A stretch of 60,707 nucleotides of DNA from JAQXDR01 sp038138625 (GTDB taxonomy: Bacteria > Pseudomonadota > Alphaproteobacteria > Rhodobacterales > Rhodobacteraceae), in assembly GCA_038138625.1 (NCBI GenBank), contig JAYQEA010000006.1, positions 1 to 60,707 of the forward strand. The letters are read 5' to 3'. The position numbers were made by a program, and so were the translations under genes. This document shows positions 35,611 to 44,923 of the stretch, in pieces (position 1 is the stretch's first letter; the number at the start of each line of letters is the position of its first letter). The notes below the pieces were generated by a model. It saw only the letters and a list, made by a program, of their open reading frames with translations. It was not told where the DNA came from and ran no database searches.

Positions 35611-36972
35611 ATGGACGTTAGCTTTCTTCTCAACGGAGAGAGTATCGCCCTGACGGGCGTGGATCCCACGTGCACCTTGCTGGAATGGCTACGTGCAAAT
35701 CGCAATTTAAAGGGTACCAAAGAGGGCTGTAACGAGGGCGACTGCGGTGCATGCACCGTCATGATGATCGACATAGACCGTCGTGTGGCCATAAACGCCT
35801 GTATTCTTTTGCTGCCACAGCTTCAGGGGAAATCAATTCGTACGATCGAAGCGATTTCCGCACCGGACGGGACACTGCATCCGGTACAAGACGCGATGAT
35901 TACACATCATGGCTCCCAATGTGGTTTTTGCACACCAGGTTTCATCGTCTCAATGGCTGTGGCACATACAAATGGTGATAAAGATGCCGAAACGGCATTG
36001 GCTGGCAATTTGTGCAGGTGTACCGGCTATGCGCCGATCCTGAGGGCGGCCCGCACTGCATCCGACATGCCAGTGCCCGATTGGATGTCCGACCCGTCTT
36101 TGCCCGAGACCCCAGCAGAGCCCCTGATCCCAGAGACAGCACACTCTCTTGCAGAGATGTATCTCGCCAATCCTGATGCGACACTGGTTGCAGGCGCGAC
36201 AGATGTGGGGCTTTGGGTGACAAAAGGATTGCAAAAAATCAACTCCCCAATCTTTTTGCATCGGGTTGCTGAGCTGAAAAACGTCACCCAGACCGATGAA
36301 GGCCTGCGCATCGGGGCCGGGGTCACGATGGATCAGATGCTGTTACTGATGGCAGATCGCCATCCCAGCTACGCAGAAATGCTGCGCCGCTATGGATCGG
36401 CTCAGGTCAGGGCCAGCGCGACGCTTGGTGGCAATATCGCCAATGGCTCGCCGATCGGCGACAACCCGCCACCATTGATGGCTCTTGGTGCCACTCTGCA
36501 TCTGCGTCAGGGCAACCGGCGCCGTGATCTTGTGCTCGAAGATTTCTTTTTGGATTACGGCAAACAAGACCGCGCACCTGGTGAGTTTATCGAGGCAGTC
36601 ACCGTTCCAGATCAACCTGACAGATTGGCAGTGTATAAACTTTCAAAACGGTTTGATCAGGATATTTCGGCAGTGTGTGGCGCATTCAACATCGTGGTTG
36701 ATGCCGGACAGGTGAGCAAAGCCTGTATTGCCTTTGGCGGGATGGCCGGCATTCCAAAACGCGCGACCGCTGTTGAGAATGTTTTGATTGGGCAGCCTTG
36801 GAACGAGGACACAATTGCTGCCACATGGGACGCTTGGGAGTCTGATTTCTCGCCGCTGTCTGACATGCGCGCCAGTGCGGACTACCGCCTGACCACCGCA
36901 CGCAATATGCTGACACGCTATTTCCTCGCCGACATCGGCGGAGCGGTGGACTTAAAAGAGGTCACAGCATGA
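35611..36972 (+). CDS. xdhA: Xanthine dehydrogenase small subunit (2Fe-2S and FAD)
   Basis: 453 residues. The first [2Fe-2S] site uses Cys40, 45, 48 and 64 (CNEGDCGAC); the second uses Cys104, 107, 135 and 137 (CGFC, CRC). The FAD domain carries LVAGATDVGLW and GGNIANGSPIGD. It passes electrons from hypoxanthine/xanthine oxidation to NAD+. The stop overlaps the xdhB start (ATGA). Divergent from dnaE; no purine riboswitch is seen upstream. Confidence 0.95.
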   Translation: MDVSFLLNGESIALTGVDPTCTLLEWLRANRNLKGTKEGCNEGDCGACTVMMIDIDRRVAINACILLLPQLQGKSIRTIEAISAPDGTLHPVQDAMITHHGSQCGFCTPGFIVSMAVAHTNGDKDAETALAGNLCRCTGYAPILRAARTASDMPVPDWMSDPSLPETPAEPLIPETAHSLAEMYLANPDATLVAGATDVGLWVTKGLQKINSPIFLHRVAELKNVTQTDEGLRIGAGVTMDQMLLLMADRHPSYAEMLRRYGSAQVRASATLGGNIANGSPIGDNPPPLMALGATLHLRQGNRRRDLVLEDFFLDYGKQDRAPGEFIEAVTVPDQPDRLAVYKLSKRFDQDISAVCGAFNIVVDAGQVSKACIAFGGMAGIPKRATAVENVLIGQPWNEDTIAATWDAWESDFSPLSDMRASADYRLTTARNMLTRYFLADIGGAVDLKEVTA

Positions 36973-39260
36973 CGCATGCGAAACCCTTGCCACATGACGC
37001 GGCCCGCCTGCATGTCACAGGCGCCGCGCGCTACATAGACGACATTCCGACACCAAGTGGCACACTGCATTTGGCATTCGGGTTATCTGCGATCGCCTCG
37101 GGTCGTATTTTAGCGATGGACCTTTCTTTGGTGCGCGCAGCCGAGGATGTGGTTGCCGTGTTCAAAGCAGAGGACCTGCCTTCTGCCTGTGACTGTTCAC
37201 CATCTGCACATGATGAACCCTTGCTGAGCGATGGAACGCTTCACTATATCGGGCAGCCGATCTTTCTTGTTGTGGCGCGTAGCCACCTTGCTGCACGCAA
37301 AGCCGCGCAACTGGCCGACATTGCCTATGACAAGACCTCCCCGATCCTGACAATCGCAGACGCTCTGGCAGCAAACAGTCGTTTTGAGGATGGACCACGA
37401 ATTTGGGAGCGTGGCGATCCCTTTCCAGCCATTTCTGATGCTGGGCATCAGCTGGATGGCAGTATCGACATCGGTGGACAGGAACATTTCTATCTGGAAG
37501 GTCAGGCTGCTCTGGTTTTCCCACAAGAGAACGCGGACATGGTCGTGCATAGCTCGACCCAGCATCCAACCGAAATTCAGCACAAGGTTGCCCATGCGCT
37601 GCATCTGCCAATGCATGCGGTACGGGTAGAAACCCGCCGCATGGGTGGCGGATTTGGTGGCAAGGAAAGTCAGGGCAATGCGTTGGCCATCGCCTGCGCT
37701 GTCGCCGCACAGGCAACGGGCCAGCCCTGTAAAATGCGGTATGATCGCGACGATGATTTCATGATCACCGGCAAGCGCCATGATTTTCGTATTTCGTATC
37801 AAGTCGGCTTTGACGATCAAGGCCAAATCGCAGGACTATCCTTTAGACAATACGCCCGCTGTGGTTGGGCACAGGATCTGTCGCTGCCAGTTTGCGACCG
37901 TGCCATGTTACATGCCGACAACGCCTATTATCTGCCTGCCATTCGCATTGAAAGCCACCGATTGCGGACAAATACCCAAAGCGCAACGGCCTTTCGCGGA
38001 TTCGGTGGACCACAAGGCATGGTTGGGATTGAAGCCGTCATGGATCAGATCGCAGCCCATTTGGGCCTCGACCCATTGGACGTGCGGCGCAAAAACTACT
38101 ACAATGCACCCTCAAAGAAAGGACGCCGGAGAACACCCTACGGTCAGATCGTTCGCGATTTTGCCCTGCATGAGATGACAGACCGCCTTGTGGACACCTG
38201 TCATTACATGGAACGCCGCAATGCTATAGATCAATGGAACGCAAAAAATCCGGTACTGAAACGTGGCCTTGCGTTGACGCCTGTAAAGTTTGGAATTTCC
38301 TTTACCCTGACCCATTTAAATCAGGCTGGCGCACTGGTGCATGTGTATCAGGACGGATCAATTTCTTTGAACCACGGGGGCACAGAAATGGGCCAGGGCC
38401 TGTTTCAAAAGGTTGCCCAGGTCGCAGCCAGCCGGTTTGGCGTTGCGATTGATGTGGTGCGTATAACAGCCACCGACACCAGCAAAGTGCCAAACACATC
38501 AGCCACTGCGGCGTCAAGCGGCTCTGATCTGAACGGTATGGCTGTGGCCGCGGCCTGCGATACGATCCGCAGCCGAATTGCCGCGCATTTGGCAGGCAAA
38601 TACGGGGGAACACCCCGCGGTGTCATTTTTGCAGACGGGCGCGTAATTGCAGCAGATGCAAACCTGAGTTTTGCCGAAGCCGCACAATCGGCCTATCAGG
38701 CACGGGTCAGTCTGTCGTCTACGGGGTTTTATAAAACACCCAAACTGAAATGGGATCGCGTTCGCGGGGCAGGACGGCCTTTTTTCTACTATGCATATGG
38801 AGCTGCCTGTTCAGAAGTCGTCATTGATACGCTGACGGGTGAATATCGCATCCTGCGCGCTGATCTTCTGCATGACGCGGGAGCGTCCCTGAACCCGGCC
38901 TTGGATATTGGACAGGTTGAGGGGGGCTTCGTTCAAGGTGCGGGTTGGCTCACTATGGAAGAGCTTGTTTGGGACAATAAGGGGCGTCTGCAAACGCATG
39001 CGCCAGCTACCTATAAAATTCCCGCAACGGGCGACACGCCACCGGTTTTTAATGTTGACCTGTGGGACGCACCCAATCCCGAAGCAACAATTTATCGATC
39101 CAAAGCGGTGGGTGAGCCCCCTTTCATGCTTGGAATTTCAGTGTGGTCCGCGTTGCAACAGGCTGTTGCTGCCACTGGTACCGGCCAGGTGCATCTCAAT
39201 GCACCGGCCACGCCGGAACGTGTTTTGGCTGCCGTTGAAAGGGTCCGGGATGGCAATTGA
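36969..39260 (+). CDS. xdhB: Xanthine dehydrogenase large subunit (molybdopterin)
   Basis: 763 residues. Molybdopterin contacts include GGGFGGKE, FRGFGGPQG and GTEMGQGL; the catalytic base is Glu716 (VGEPPF). It oxidises hypoxanthine to xanthine and urate at the Mo centre. Translationally coupled to xdhA (ATGA) and overlapping xdhC by 11 bp. Confidence 0.96.
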   Translation: MTHAKPLPHDAARLHVTGAARYIDDIPTPSGTLHLAFGLSAIASGRILAMDLSLVRAAEDVVAVFKAEDLPSACDCSPSAHDEPLLSDGTLHYIGQPIFLVVARSHLAARKAAQLADIAYDKTSPILTIADALAANSRFEDGPRIWERGDPFPAISDAGHQLDGSIDIGGQEHFYLEGQAALVFPQENADMVVHSSTQHPTEIQHKVAHALHLPMHAVRVETRRMGGGFGGKESQGNALAIACAVAAQATGQPCKMRYDRDDDFMITGKRHDFRISYQVGFDDQGQIAGLSFRQYARCGWAQDLSLPVCDRAMLHADNAYYLPAIRIESHRLRTNTQSATAFRGFGGPQGMVGIEAVMDQIAAHLGLDPLDVRRKNYYNAPSKKGRRRTPYGQIVRDFALHEMTDRLVDTCHYMERRNAIDQWNAKNPVLKRGLALTPVKFGISFTLTHLNQAGALVHVYQDGSISLNHGGTEMGQGLFQKVAQVAASRFGVAIDVVRITATDTSKVPNTSATAASSGSDLNGMAVAAACDTIRSRIAAHLAGKYGGTPRGVIFADGRVIAADANLSFAEAAQSAYQARVSLSSTGFYKTPKLKWDRVRGAGRPFFYYAYGAACSEVVIDTLTGEYRILRADLLHDAGASLNPALDIGQVEGGFVQGAGWLTMEELVWDNKGRLQTHAPATYKIPATGDTPPVFNVDLWDAPNPEATIYRSKAVGEPPFMLGISVWSALQQAVAATGTGQVHLNAPATPERVLAAVERVRDGN

Positions 39261-40131
39261 TGCAGCCAGTCTGATCGCCGCGGTAGCAGCTCATGGCCGG
39301 GTGGCACGGGTCGTTGTTGCGGATGTGGCAGGGTCCGTGCCGCGCGATCCCGGAGCCGCCATGCTGATCTGGGACGGGGGGCAAAGCGGAACAATAGGCG
39401 GGGGCGCATTGGAATTTGAAGCTGCCCGCATGGCCCTTAAACGAACCGGCGTAACGCGTCACGCATTGGGACCGGGCTTGGGGCAATGCTGCGGAGGCGC
39501 GGTAACCCTTTGGACAGAGCATTGGGATGCATCGCGGCTTGATGCATTAAAACAGCCCATGGTGGCCTGCGGCTCTGGCCCGATGCCACCAAATGTCAAC
39601 CGAGCCATTGAATCCGCTAAGGAGCTGCAGATTGTGGATGGTTGGCTGGTTGAGCCTGTGGCAAAGGCAGGCGCCAATCTTTGGATTTGGGGTGCAGGAC
39701 ATGTCGGCCGTGCAATCGTAGATGTGTTGGCCCCGATAGGCGCATTTGCCGTCACTTGGGTGGATACCGCACCGGAAAGATTCCCGAATACCGTTCCAGC
39801 AGGCGTGTCTGTTTTGCCCGTGCCCAACCCTGCAAAAGCAGTGTCTATGGCACCAAAAAATGCCGCACATTTGATCCTGACATACTCCCATGATTTGGAT
39901 CTGGCCCTGTGCCACGCGCTATTATGTCACCAGTTTTCATTCTCTGGATTGATCGGCTCAGAAACAAAATGGGCCCGCTTTCAGAGCCGACTGCGCAACT
40001 TGGGGCATTCTGACAACGAAATTTCCCGTATTTGCTGCCCAATTGGGCAGAAATCTCTTGGGAAGCACCCTCAAGCGATTGCCGTTGGCGTGGCAGGACA
40101 GTTANNNNNNNNNNCAGTTATTAACGTTTAG
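39250..40131 (+). CDS. xdhC: Xanthine dehydrogenase accessory protein XdhC, 3' end unsure
   Basis: XdhC binds the Mo cofactor, aids its sulfuration and inserts it in XdhB. The N-terminal part has DVAGSVPRDPGAAMLIW, GGGALEFEA and the cysteine pair GLGQCCGG; the Rossmann part has GAGHVGRA and ends HPQAIAVGVAGQL. A 10-N run interrupts the last codons. If the two flanking CAGTTA copies are one and the same, the frame reads on as GQLLTFSND and ends inside the next gene. The ATG at 39250 lies within the xdhB end. Confidence 0.9.
   Translation: MAIDAASLIAAVAAHGRVARVVVADVAGSVPRDPGAAMLIWDGGQSGTIGGGALEFEAARMALKRTGVTRHALGPGLGQCCGGAVTLWTEHWDASRLDALKQPMVACGSGPMPPNVNRAIESAKELQIVDGWLVEPVAKAGANLWIWGAGHVGRAIVDVLAPIGAFAVTWVDTAPERFPNTVPAGVSVLPVPNPAKAVSMAPKNAAHLILTYSHDLDLALCHALLCHQFSFSGLIGSETKWARFQSRLRNLGHSDNEISRICCPIGQKSLGKHPQAIAVGVAGQLXXXXVINV
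40105..40114. other. Assembly gap, 10 N, flanked by identical CAGTTA
   Basis: CAGTTA occurs at 40099-40104 and again at 40115-40120. This looks like two contig ends that overlap by six bases and were joined with a nominal gap. Confidence 0.95.
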
Positions 40132-40152
40132 CAATGACACGAGGGGACACGG

Positions 40153-41670
40153 GTGGACGACATCCTCCTTGAGCTTAACGGGCTGACCAAAGCCTATCCG
40201 GGCGTGATAGCCAATGACGACGTATCGGTTTCGATCCGTCGCGGAGAAATCCATGCACTGCTTGGTGAAAATGGTGCCGGAAAATCGACATTGGTCAAAA
40301 TGATTTATGGTCTGGTCAAACCAGACGCCGGCGGCATGCGATTAGCCGGTCACACGTTTGCCCCCCAGGATCCGAGATCGGCCAGAGACGCTGGCGTGGC
40401 CATGGTGTTTCAGCATTTTTCTTTGTTTAATGCTCTTACGGTTGCCGAAAATATTGCCTTGGGTATGGAAAATCCGCCAAAACCGCGCGACCTTGCTGCC
40501 CGTATTCTGGATGTCTCACAGTCCTACGGCTTACCGCTTAACCCGGACCGAACCGTAGGCACCTTATCAGCAGGCGAACGCCAACGGGTCGAGATTATCC
40601 GGTGCCTTTTGCAAGACCCGCGATTGTTGATCATGGACGAACCGACATCCGTATTGACACCGCAAGAGGTCGACATTCTGTTTACCACCTTGCGACAGCT
40701 GAAATCCGAGGGCACCTCAATCCTTTATATCAGCCACAAGTTAGAAGAAATACGTACCCTATGTGATACAGCGACCATCCTGCGGGGTGGCAAAAAAGTT
40801 GACACCTGCACACCGGCTGACACCACGGCCCGTGAATTGGCCGAGATGATGGTGGGCACCAGCTTTGCCGCACCAAAGGGCACACAGGCCACACTCGGCG
40901 TCCCGATACTCGAGGTGACAGGCCTATCACTACCCGCGATGGATGCTTTTGGCAGTATGCTGCATGACATTACTTTTTCTGTACGCACCGGAGAGGTGAT
41001 GGGCATAGGGGGCGTTGCTGGAAATGGTCAGGATGAGCTTTTGATGGCCCTGTCTGGCGAACACACAAGCAAACCGGGAAGCGTTCTCCTTTCTGGCGAA
41101 GATTTAAGTACAAAGGGTCCGAAATACCGCCGCGCAAAGGGCCTGTTGTCGGGCCCCGAAGAGCGTCTGGGACATGCAGCCGTCCCTGATATGAGCTTGA
41201 TTGAAAACGCCGCCTTAACCGGGGCATACCGCAAACAGATCGTTCAAGCTGGGTTTTTGAATTGGCGCCGTGCGCGCCGCTTCGCCGAGGATATTATTCA
41301 GACCTTTGATGTCCGGACGCCCGGCCCGGGCGTAGCGGCACGCGCACTTTCCGGGGGGAACCTGCAAAAGTTTGTTGTCGGCCGCGAGATATTGATGGAA
41401 CCAAAAGTGTTGATCATCAACCAGCCAACATGGGGTGTGGACGCTGCGGCTGCTGCAAGTATAAGGCAGGCGCTTTTGGATTTAGCAGCACGAGGCGCTG
41501 CGATCGTTGTTATCAGCCAGGATTTGGATGAGTTGATCGAGATTTCAGACACATTCGCTGCGCTGACGGCAGGACGTTTGTCAGATGTTCAAAAAATGCA
41601 GGGCCTGGATCTGGATCAAATCGGTCTGATGCTGGGCGGTGCACACGATCTGGACGCGGCTCATGCCTGA
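40153..41670 (+). CDS. BMP-type nucleoside/purine ABC importer, double ATPase
   Basis: 505 residues with two nucleotide-binding domains. Domain 1 is intact: Walker A GENGAGKS (38-45), signature LSAGERQ (138-144), Walker B LLIMDEP (158-164). Domain 2 has the degenerate P-loop VAGNGQDE and Walker B LIINQPTWGVDA, but a good signature LSGGNLQKFVVGRE. This is normal for the carbohydrate/nucleoside-type CUT2 and BMP family ATPases. GTG start. The position after xdhABC suggests uptake of purine bases or nucleosides. Confidence 0.92.
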   Translation: MDDILLELNGLTKAYPGVIANDDVSVSIRRGEIHALLGENGAGKSTLVKMIYGLVKPDAGGMRLAGHTFAPQDPRSARDAGVAMVFQHFSLFNALTVAENIALGMENPPKPRDLAARILDVSQSYGLPLNPDRTVGTLSAGERQRVEIIRCLLQDPRLLIMDEPTSVLTPQEVDILFTTLRQLKSEGTSILYISHKLEEIRTLCDTATILRGGKKVDTCTPADTTARELAEMMVGTSFAAPKGTQATLGVPILEVTGLSLPAMDAFGSMLHDITFSVRTGEVMGIGGVAGNGQDELLMALSGEHTSKPGSVLLSGEDLSTKGPKYRRAKGLLSGPEERLGHAAVPDMSLIENAALTGAYRKQIVQAGFLNWRRARRFAEDIIQTFDVRTPGPGVAARALSGGNLQKFVVGREILMEPKVLIINQPTWGVDAAAAASIRQALLDLAARGAAIVVISQDLDELIEISDTFAALTAGRLSDVQKMQGLDLDQIGLMLGGAHDLDAAHA

Positions 41671-41685
41671 GTCCGGAGCCCAGTC

Positions 41686-42762
41686 ATGATTCGTTTGGAA
41701 AGGCGTCCGTCTCCATCTGCGCTATGGACGGCGATCACACCCTTAATTGCCGTTTTACTGACGATGTTGGTCGGTGGTACGATGTTTGCTCTTCTTGGCA
41801 AACCCCCGGTTCAGGCTATTGCTGCCATCTTTTGGGATCCGATTTTTGGTGATTTTGCATTTTATTACCGCGGACAATTACTGGTCAAAGCCGGTCCATT
41901 GATCTTGATTGCGATTGGCCTTTCCATCGGCTTCCGTGCGGGGATTTGGAATATTGGCGCCGAAGGGCAGTACATCATGGGAGCGATTTGCGGGGCAGCT
42001 GCCGGTTTGGCGATGTATCCGTCTGAAAGTGTTTTGATATTTCCGCTCATGATCTTGTGTGGCGCCCTTGGTGGGTTGGCCTGGGCTATGGTTCCCGCCA
42101 TCCTCAAGGTGCGGTTTGGCACAAATGAAATTCTTGTTTCATTAATGCTGGTCTACGTCGCGGAAACGATACTTGCGTCGGTCTCATCCGGGCTGCTGCG
42201 CAATCCTGAGGGTATGGGGTTTCCTGGAAGCCGGAATTTTCAGCAATGGGATGCAGCGCATAACACCGAGCTGATTGCTGGAACCGGCATGCATTGGGGC
42301 GTTGCGGCCAGTTTCATTGCTGTGATTTTTGCATACGTCATGCTGTCGCGGCACATTCAGGGCTTTAACATTCGTCTTGCGGGCGCGGCACCCCGTGCCG
42401 CCGCATTGGCAGGCGTGTCCTGGAGCCGCGTCATTTTATTGTGTCTTGGTCTTTCCGGCGCTTTGGCCGGATTGGCGGGACTGTTCGAAGTCACCGGGCC
42501 AGCGGGGCAAATCAGTATCGATTTCAACTCGGGCTATGGATTTACCGCAATCATTGTTGCCTTTCTGGGGCGGCTGAACCCCTTTGGGATCGTACTGGCC
42601 GGATTGCTGATGGCTCTGACATATGTTGGCGGCGAGATCGCGCAGCTGAACCTCCAGCTTCCGGGAGCTGCAATCCAGCTTTTTCAAGGGATGCTTTTGT
42701 TTTTCTTGCTGGCGACTGATGTCTTCACGAATTACCGTTTCCGCGTCGGAGGCGCTGCGTGA
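41686..42762 (+). CDS. BMP-type ABC importer permease 1
   Basis: 358 residues, about nine to ten membrane segments. The family box FRAGIWNIGAEGQYIMGA and LAGVSWSRV are those of the YufP/NupP-type permease. ATG has GGAG 7 nt upstream. The stop overlaps the second permease start. Confidence 0.92.
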   Translation: MIRLERRPSPSALWTAITPLIAVLLTMLVGGTMFALLGKPPVQAIAAIFWDPIFGDFAFYYRGQLLVKAGPLILIAIGLSIGFRAGIWNIGAEGQYIMGAICGAAAGLAMYPSESVLIFPLMILCGALGGLAWAMVPAILKVRFGTNEILVSLMLVYVAETILASVSSGLLRNPEGMGFPGSRNFQQWDAAHNTELIAGTGMHWGVAASFIAVIFAYVMLSRHIQGFNIRLAGAAPRAAALAGVSWSRVILLCLGLSGALAGLAGLFEVTGPAGQISIDFNSGYGFTAIIVAFLGRLNPFGIVLAGLLMALTYVGGEIAQLNLQLPGAAIQLFQGMLLFFLLATDVFTNYRFRVGGAA

Positions 42763-43685
42763 TGGACCTATCCTCAATCAATCCCGTTTTGCTCATCGCC
42801 TCAATCATGCTTTCTGCGACGCCAATATTGCTAGCGGCCATTGGCGAAATGGTGGTCGAAAAATCAGGCGTGTTGAACCTTGGCGTCGAAGGAATGATGA
42901 TCACAGGTGCTGTGGTTGGATTTGCCATTGCAGTAAATACCGGATCACCTGGATTGGGGTTTTTAGCAGCTGCGCTGGCATCTGCTGTATTATCGCTTAG
43001 CTTTGGCATTCTGACACAGGTGCTTTTGGCCAATCAGGTCGCAACCGGTCTTGGGCTTACGCTGGTTGGACTGGGACTGTCCGCCCTGATTGGCACCCCC
43101 TATGTGGGCCTGAAATCTCCGTCGGTTCCAAAGGTTGAAATTCCACTCCTAAGTGATATTCCCGTGCTTGGCCCCATGTTATTTTCACATGACCTCATGG
43201 TGTACTTTAGCCTCTTTCTGGTTGCTGCCGTATGGGCGGTGCTCAAGTTCACCCGGATTGGTCTGATCCTAAGAGCGGTTGGCGAAAGTCATGACGCAGC
43301 CCATGCGCTTGGTTACAAGGTGGTCCGCGTGCGCATGGCCGCGATTTTTTTTGGTGGTGCCTGTGCTGGATTGGGTGGTGCCTATCTGGGACTTGCGCGC
43401 GTGTTGCAATGGACCGAAGGCATGACAGCGGGGGCAGGCTGGATCGCGCTTGCGATTGTTGTCTTTGCAAGCTGGCGTCCATGGCGAGTTCTTGTCGGGG
43501 CTTATTTGTTTGGTGGTGTCACGGTATTGCAGCTGAATCTGCAAGCTGCCGAGGTCGCGGTGCCGGTAGCGCTCTTGTCGATGAGCCCATATCTGATAAC
43601 CATACTGGTGCTCATTATTATTTCGGCCCGAGGTGCGCATGGAGCGCCCGCCTCATTGGGCCGGATATTTCATGCCTCTGGATGA
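42762..43685 (+). CDS. BMP-type ABC importer permease 2
   Basis: 307 residues with about eight membrane segments. The box EKSGVLNLGVEGMMITGA is that of the YufQ/NupQ-type permease; AVGESHDAAHALGYKV is also typical. The ATG shares its first base with the previous stop (TGATG); a GTG one codon earlier is an alternative. Confidence 0.92.
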   Translation: MDLSSINPVLLIASIMLSATPILLAAIGEMVVEKSGVLNLGVEGMMITGAVVGFAIAVNTGSPGLGFLAAALASAVLSLSFGILTQVLLANQVATGLGLTLVGLGLSALIGTPYVGLKSPSVPKVEIPLLSDIPVLGPMLFSHDLMVYFSLFLVAAVWAVLKFTRIGLILRAVGESHDAAHALGYKVVRVRMAAIFFGGACAGLGGAYLGLARVLQWTEGMTAGAGWIALAIVVFASWRPWRVLVGAYLFGGVTVLQLNLQAAEVAVPVALLSMSPYLITILVLIIISARGAHGAPASLGRIFHASG

Positions 43686-43725
43686 GGCCCACTACGCATA
43701 CCTATCACACAGGGGGATAATACCT

Positions 43726-44799
43726 ATGCTACGTAGAACTCTTTTGACCAGCGCAGCGCTGGCCGTCGGGCTGGCTGTTTCAGGCGCTAGCGCGGAAACC
43801 GTTAAGGCAGGTTTCATATACGTCGGACCGGTCGGTGATGGCGGATGGACATATGAACATGACCAAGGGCGGTTGGCTGTAGAAGAAGCTTTCGGCGATA
43901 AAGTTGAAACGGTCTATCAAGAGAACGTGCCCGAAGGTGCCGACGCCGTACGTGCAATCACTCAGATGGCTTTGCAGGGTGCAGATATTATCTTTACAAC
44001 ATCATTTGGATATATGGATCCCACCGTACAAGTGGCATCCAAATTTCCAAACGTCGCATTTGAACACGCCACGGGCTACAAACGCGCAGACAACGTGTCG
44101 ACGTATTCAGCCCGGTTTTACGAGGGACGTGCGATCCAAGGCCATATCGCGGGCAAAATGACCAAGACCAACAAAATCGGTTATATTGCGTCCTTCCCGA
44201 TCCCCGAAGTGGTGCGCGGCATCAACTCTGCCTACTTGCACGCCAAGGCCGTAAACCCTGATGTCGAATTCTCGATCATCTGGGCTTATACGTGGTTTGA
44301 TCCGGCAAAAGAGGCAGATGCCGCGCGTGCATTGATCGAAAATGGCGCCGATGTCATTCTGCAGCATACGGACTCGACCGCGCCTCAGGCGGCCGCACAG
44401 GAAGCTGGCGGCGTAATCACCTTTGGTCAGGCGTCAGACATGGGCGATTATGCGCCGATGCCTCGCGTCAGCTCGATCATTGACAATTGGGGCCCATACT
44501 ACGTGCAGCAGGTTGGTCGCGTGATTGATGGGACATGGGAATCCGTGGACACTTGGGACGGTATCAGCACCGGCATGGTCGGCATCGGTGAAATTTCAGA
44601 CGCGGTCCCTGCGGATTTGAAAGCCGAGGCACTTGGCTTGAAGGACGCGATTGCTGCGGGTGACTACCATCCATTTACAGGCCCAATTTATCGTCAGGAT
44701 GGATCCCTTTGGCTGGCCGAAGGAGAGACGGCATCAGATGGTGACCTGCTTGGTATGAGCTTTTACGTACAAGGCCTGACCGGCGACGTACCGAACTGA
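43726..44799 (+). CDS. BMP family ABC transporter substrate-binding protein
   Basis: 357 residues. Signal peptide about 1-23, cleaved after SGASA; it lacks a lipobox, so it is probably a free periplasmic protein. The mature part starts ETVKAGFIYVGPVGDGGWTYEHD, typical of the BMP/Med family that binds purine nucleosides. Start by GGGGGA 8 nt upstream. It completes the importer after the ATPase and the two permeases. Confidence 0.92.
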   Translation: MLRRTLLTSAALAVGLAVSGASAETVKAGFIYVGPVGDGGWTYEHDQGRLAVEEAFGDKVETVYQENVPEGADAVRAITQMALQGADIIFTTSFGYMDPTVQVASKFPNVAFEHATGYKRADNVSTYSARFYEGRAIQGHIAGKMTKTNKIGYIASFPIPEVVRGINSAYLHAKAVNPDVEFSIIWAYTWFDPAKEADAARALIENGADVILQHTDSTAPQAAAQEAGGVITFGQASDMGDYAPMPRVSSIIDNWGPYYVQQVGRVIDGTWESVDTWDGISTGMVGIGEISDAVPADLKAEALGLKDAIAAGDYHPFTGPIYRQDGSLWLAEGETASDGDLLGMSFYVQGLTGDVPN

Positions 44800-44820
44800 T
44801 CACCGTTCGATACAAGATAG

Positions 44821-44858
44821 ATCAGCAGGGCCGACATCACTTTGACGGTCTTGCTGAT
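44821..44858. terminator. Long hairpin between convergent BMP and rpiR genes
   Basis: ATCAGCA-GGGCCG pairs with CGGTCT-TGCTGAT (thirteen pairs including two G-U), and one more pair lies beyond a mismatch. It sits 21 bp after the BMP stop. No T-run follows on either side, so it may work as a bidirectional or factor-assisted terminator. Confidence 0.5.
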
Positions 44859-44923
44859 TTGCCGGACAGACCCGCAAGCTTAATATCCTTGAGGGTTAAA
44901 GATCACGTGACGGTTTTGGCAGC

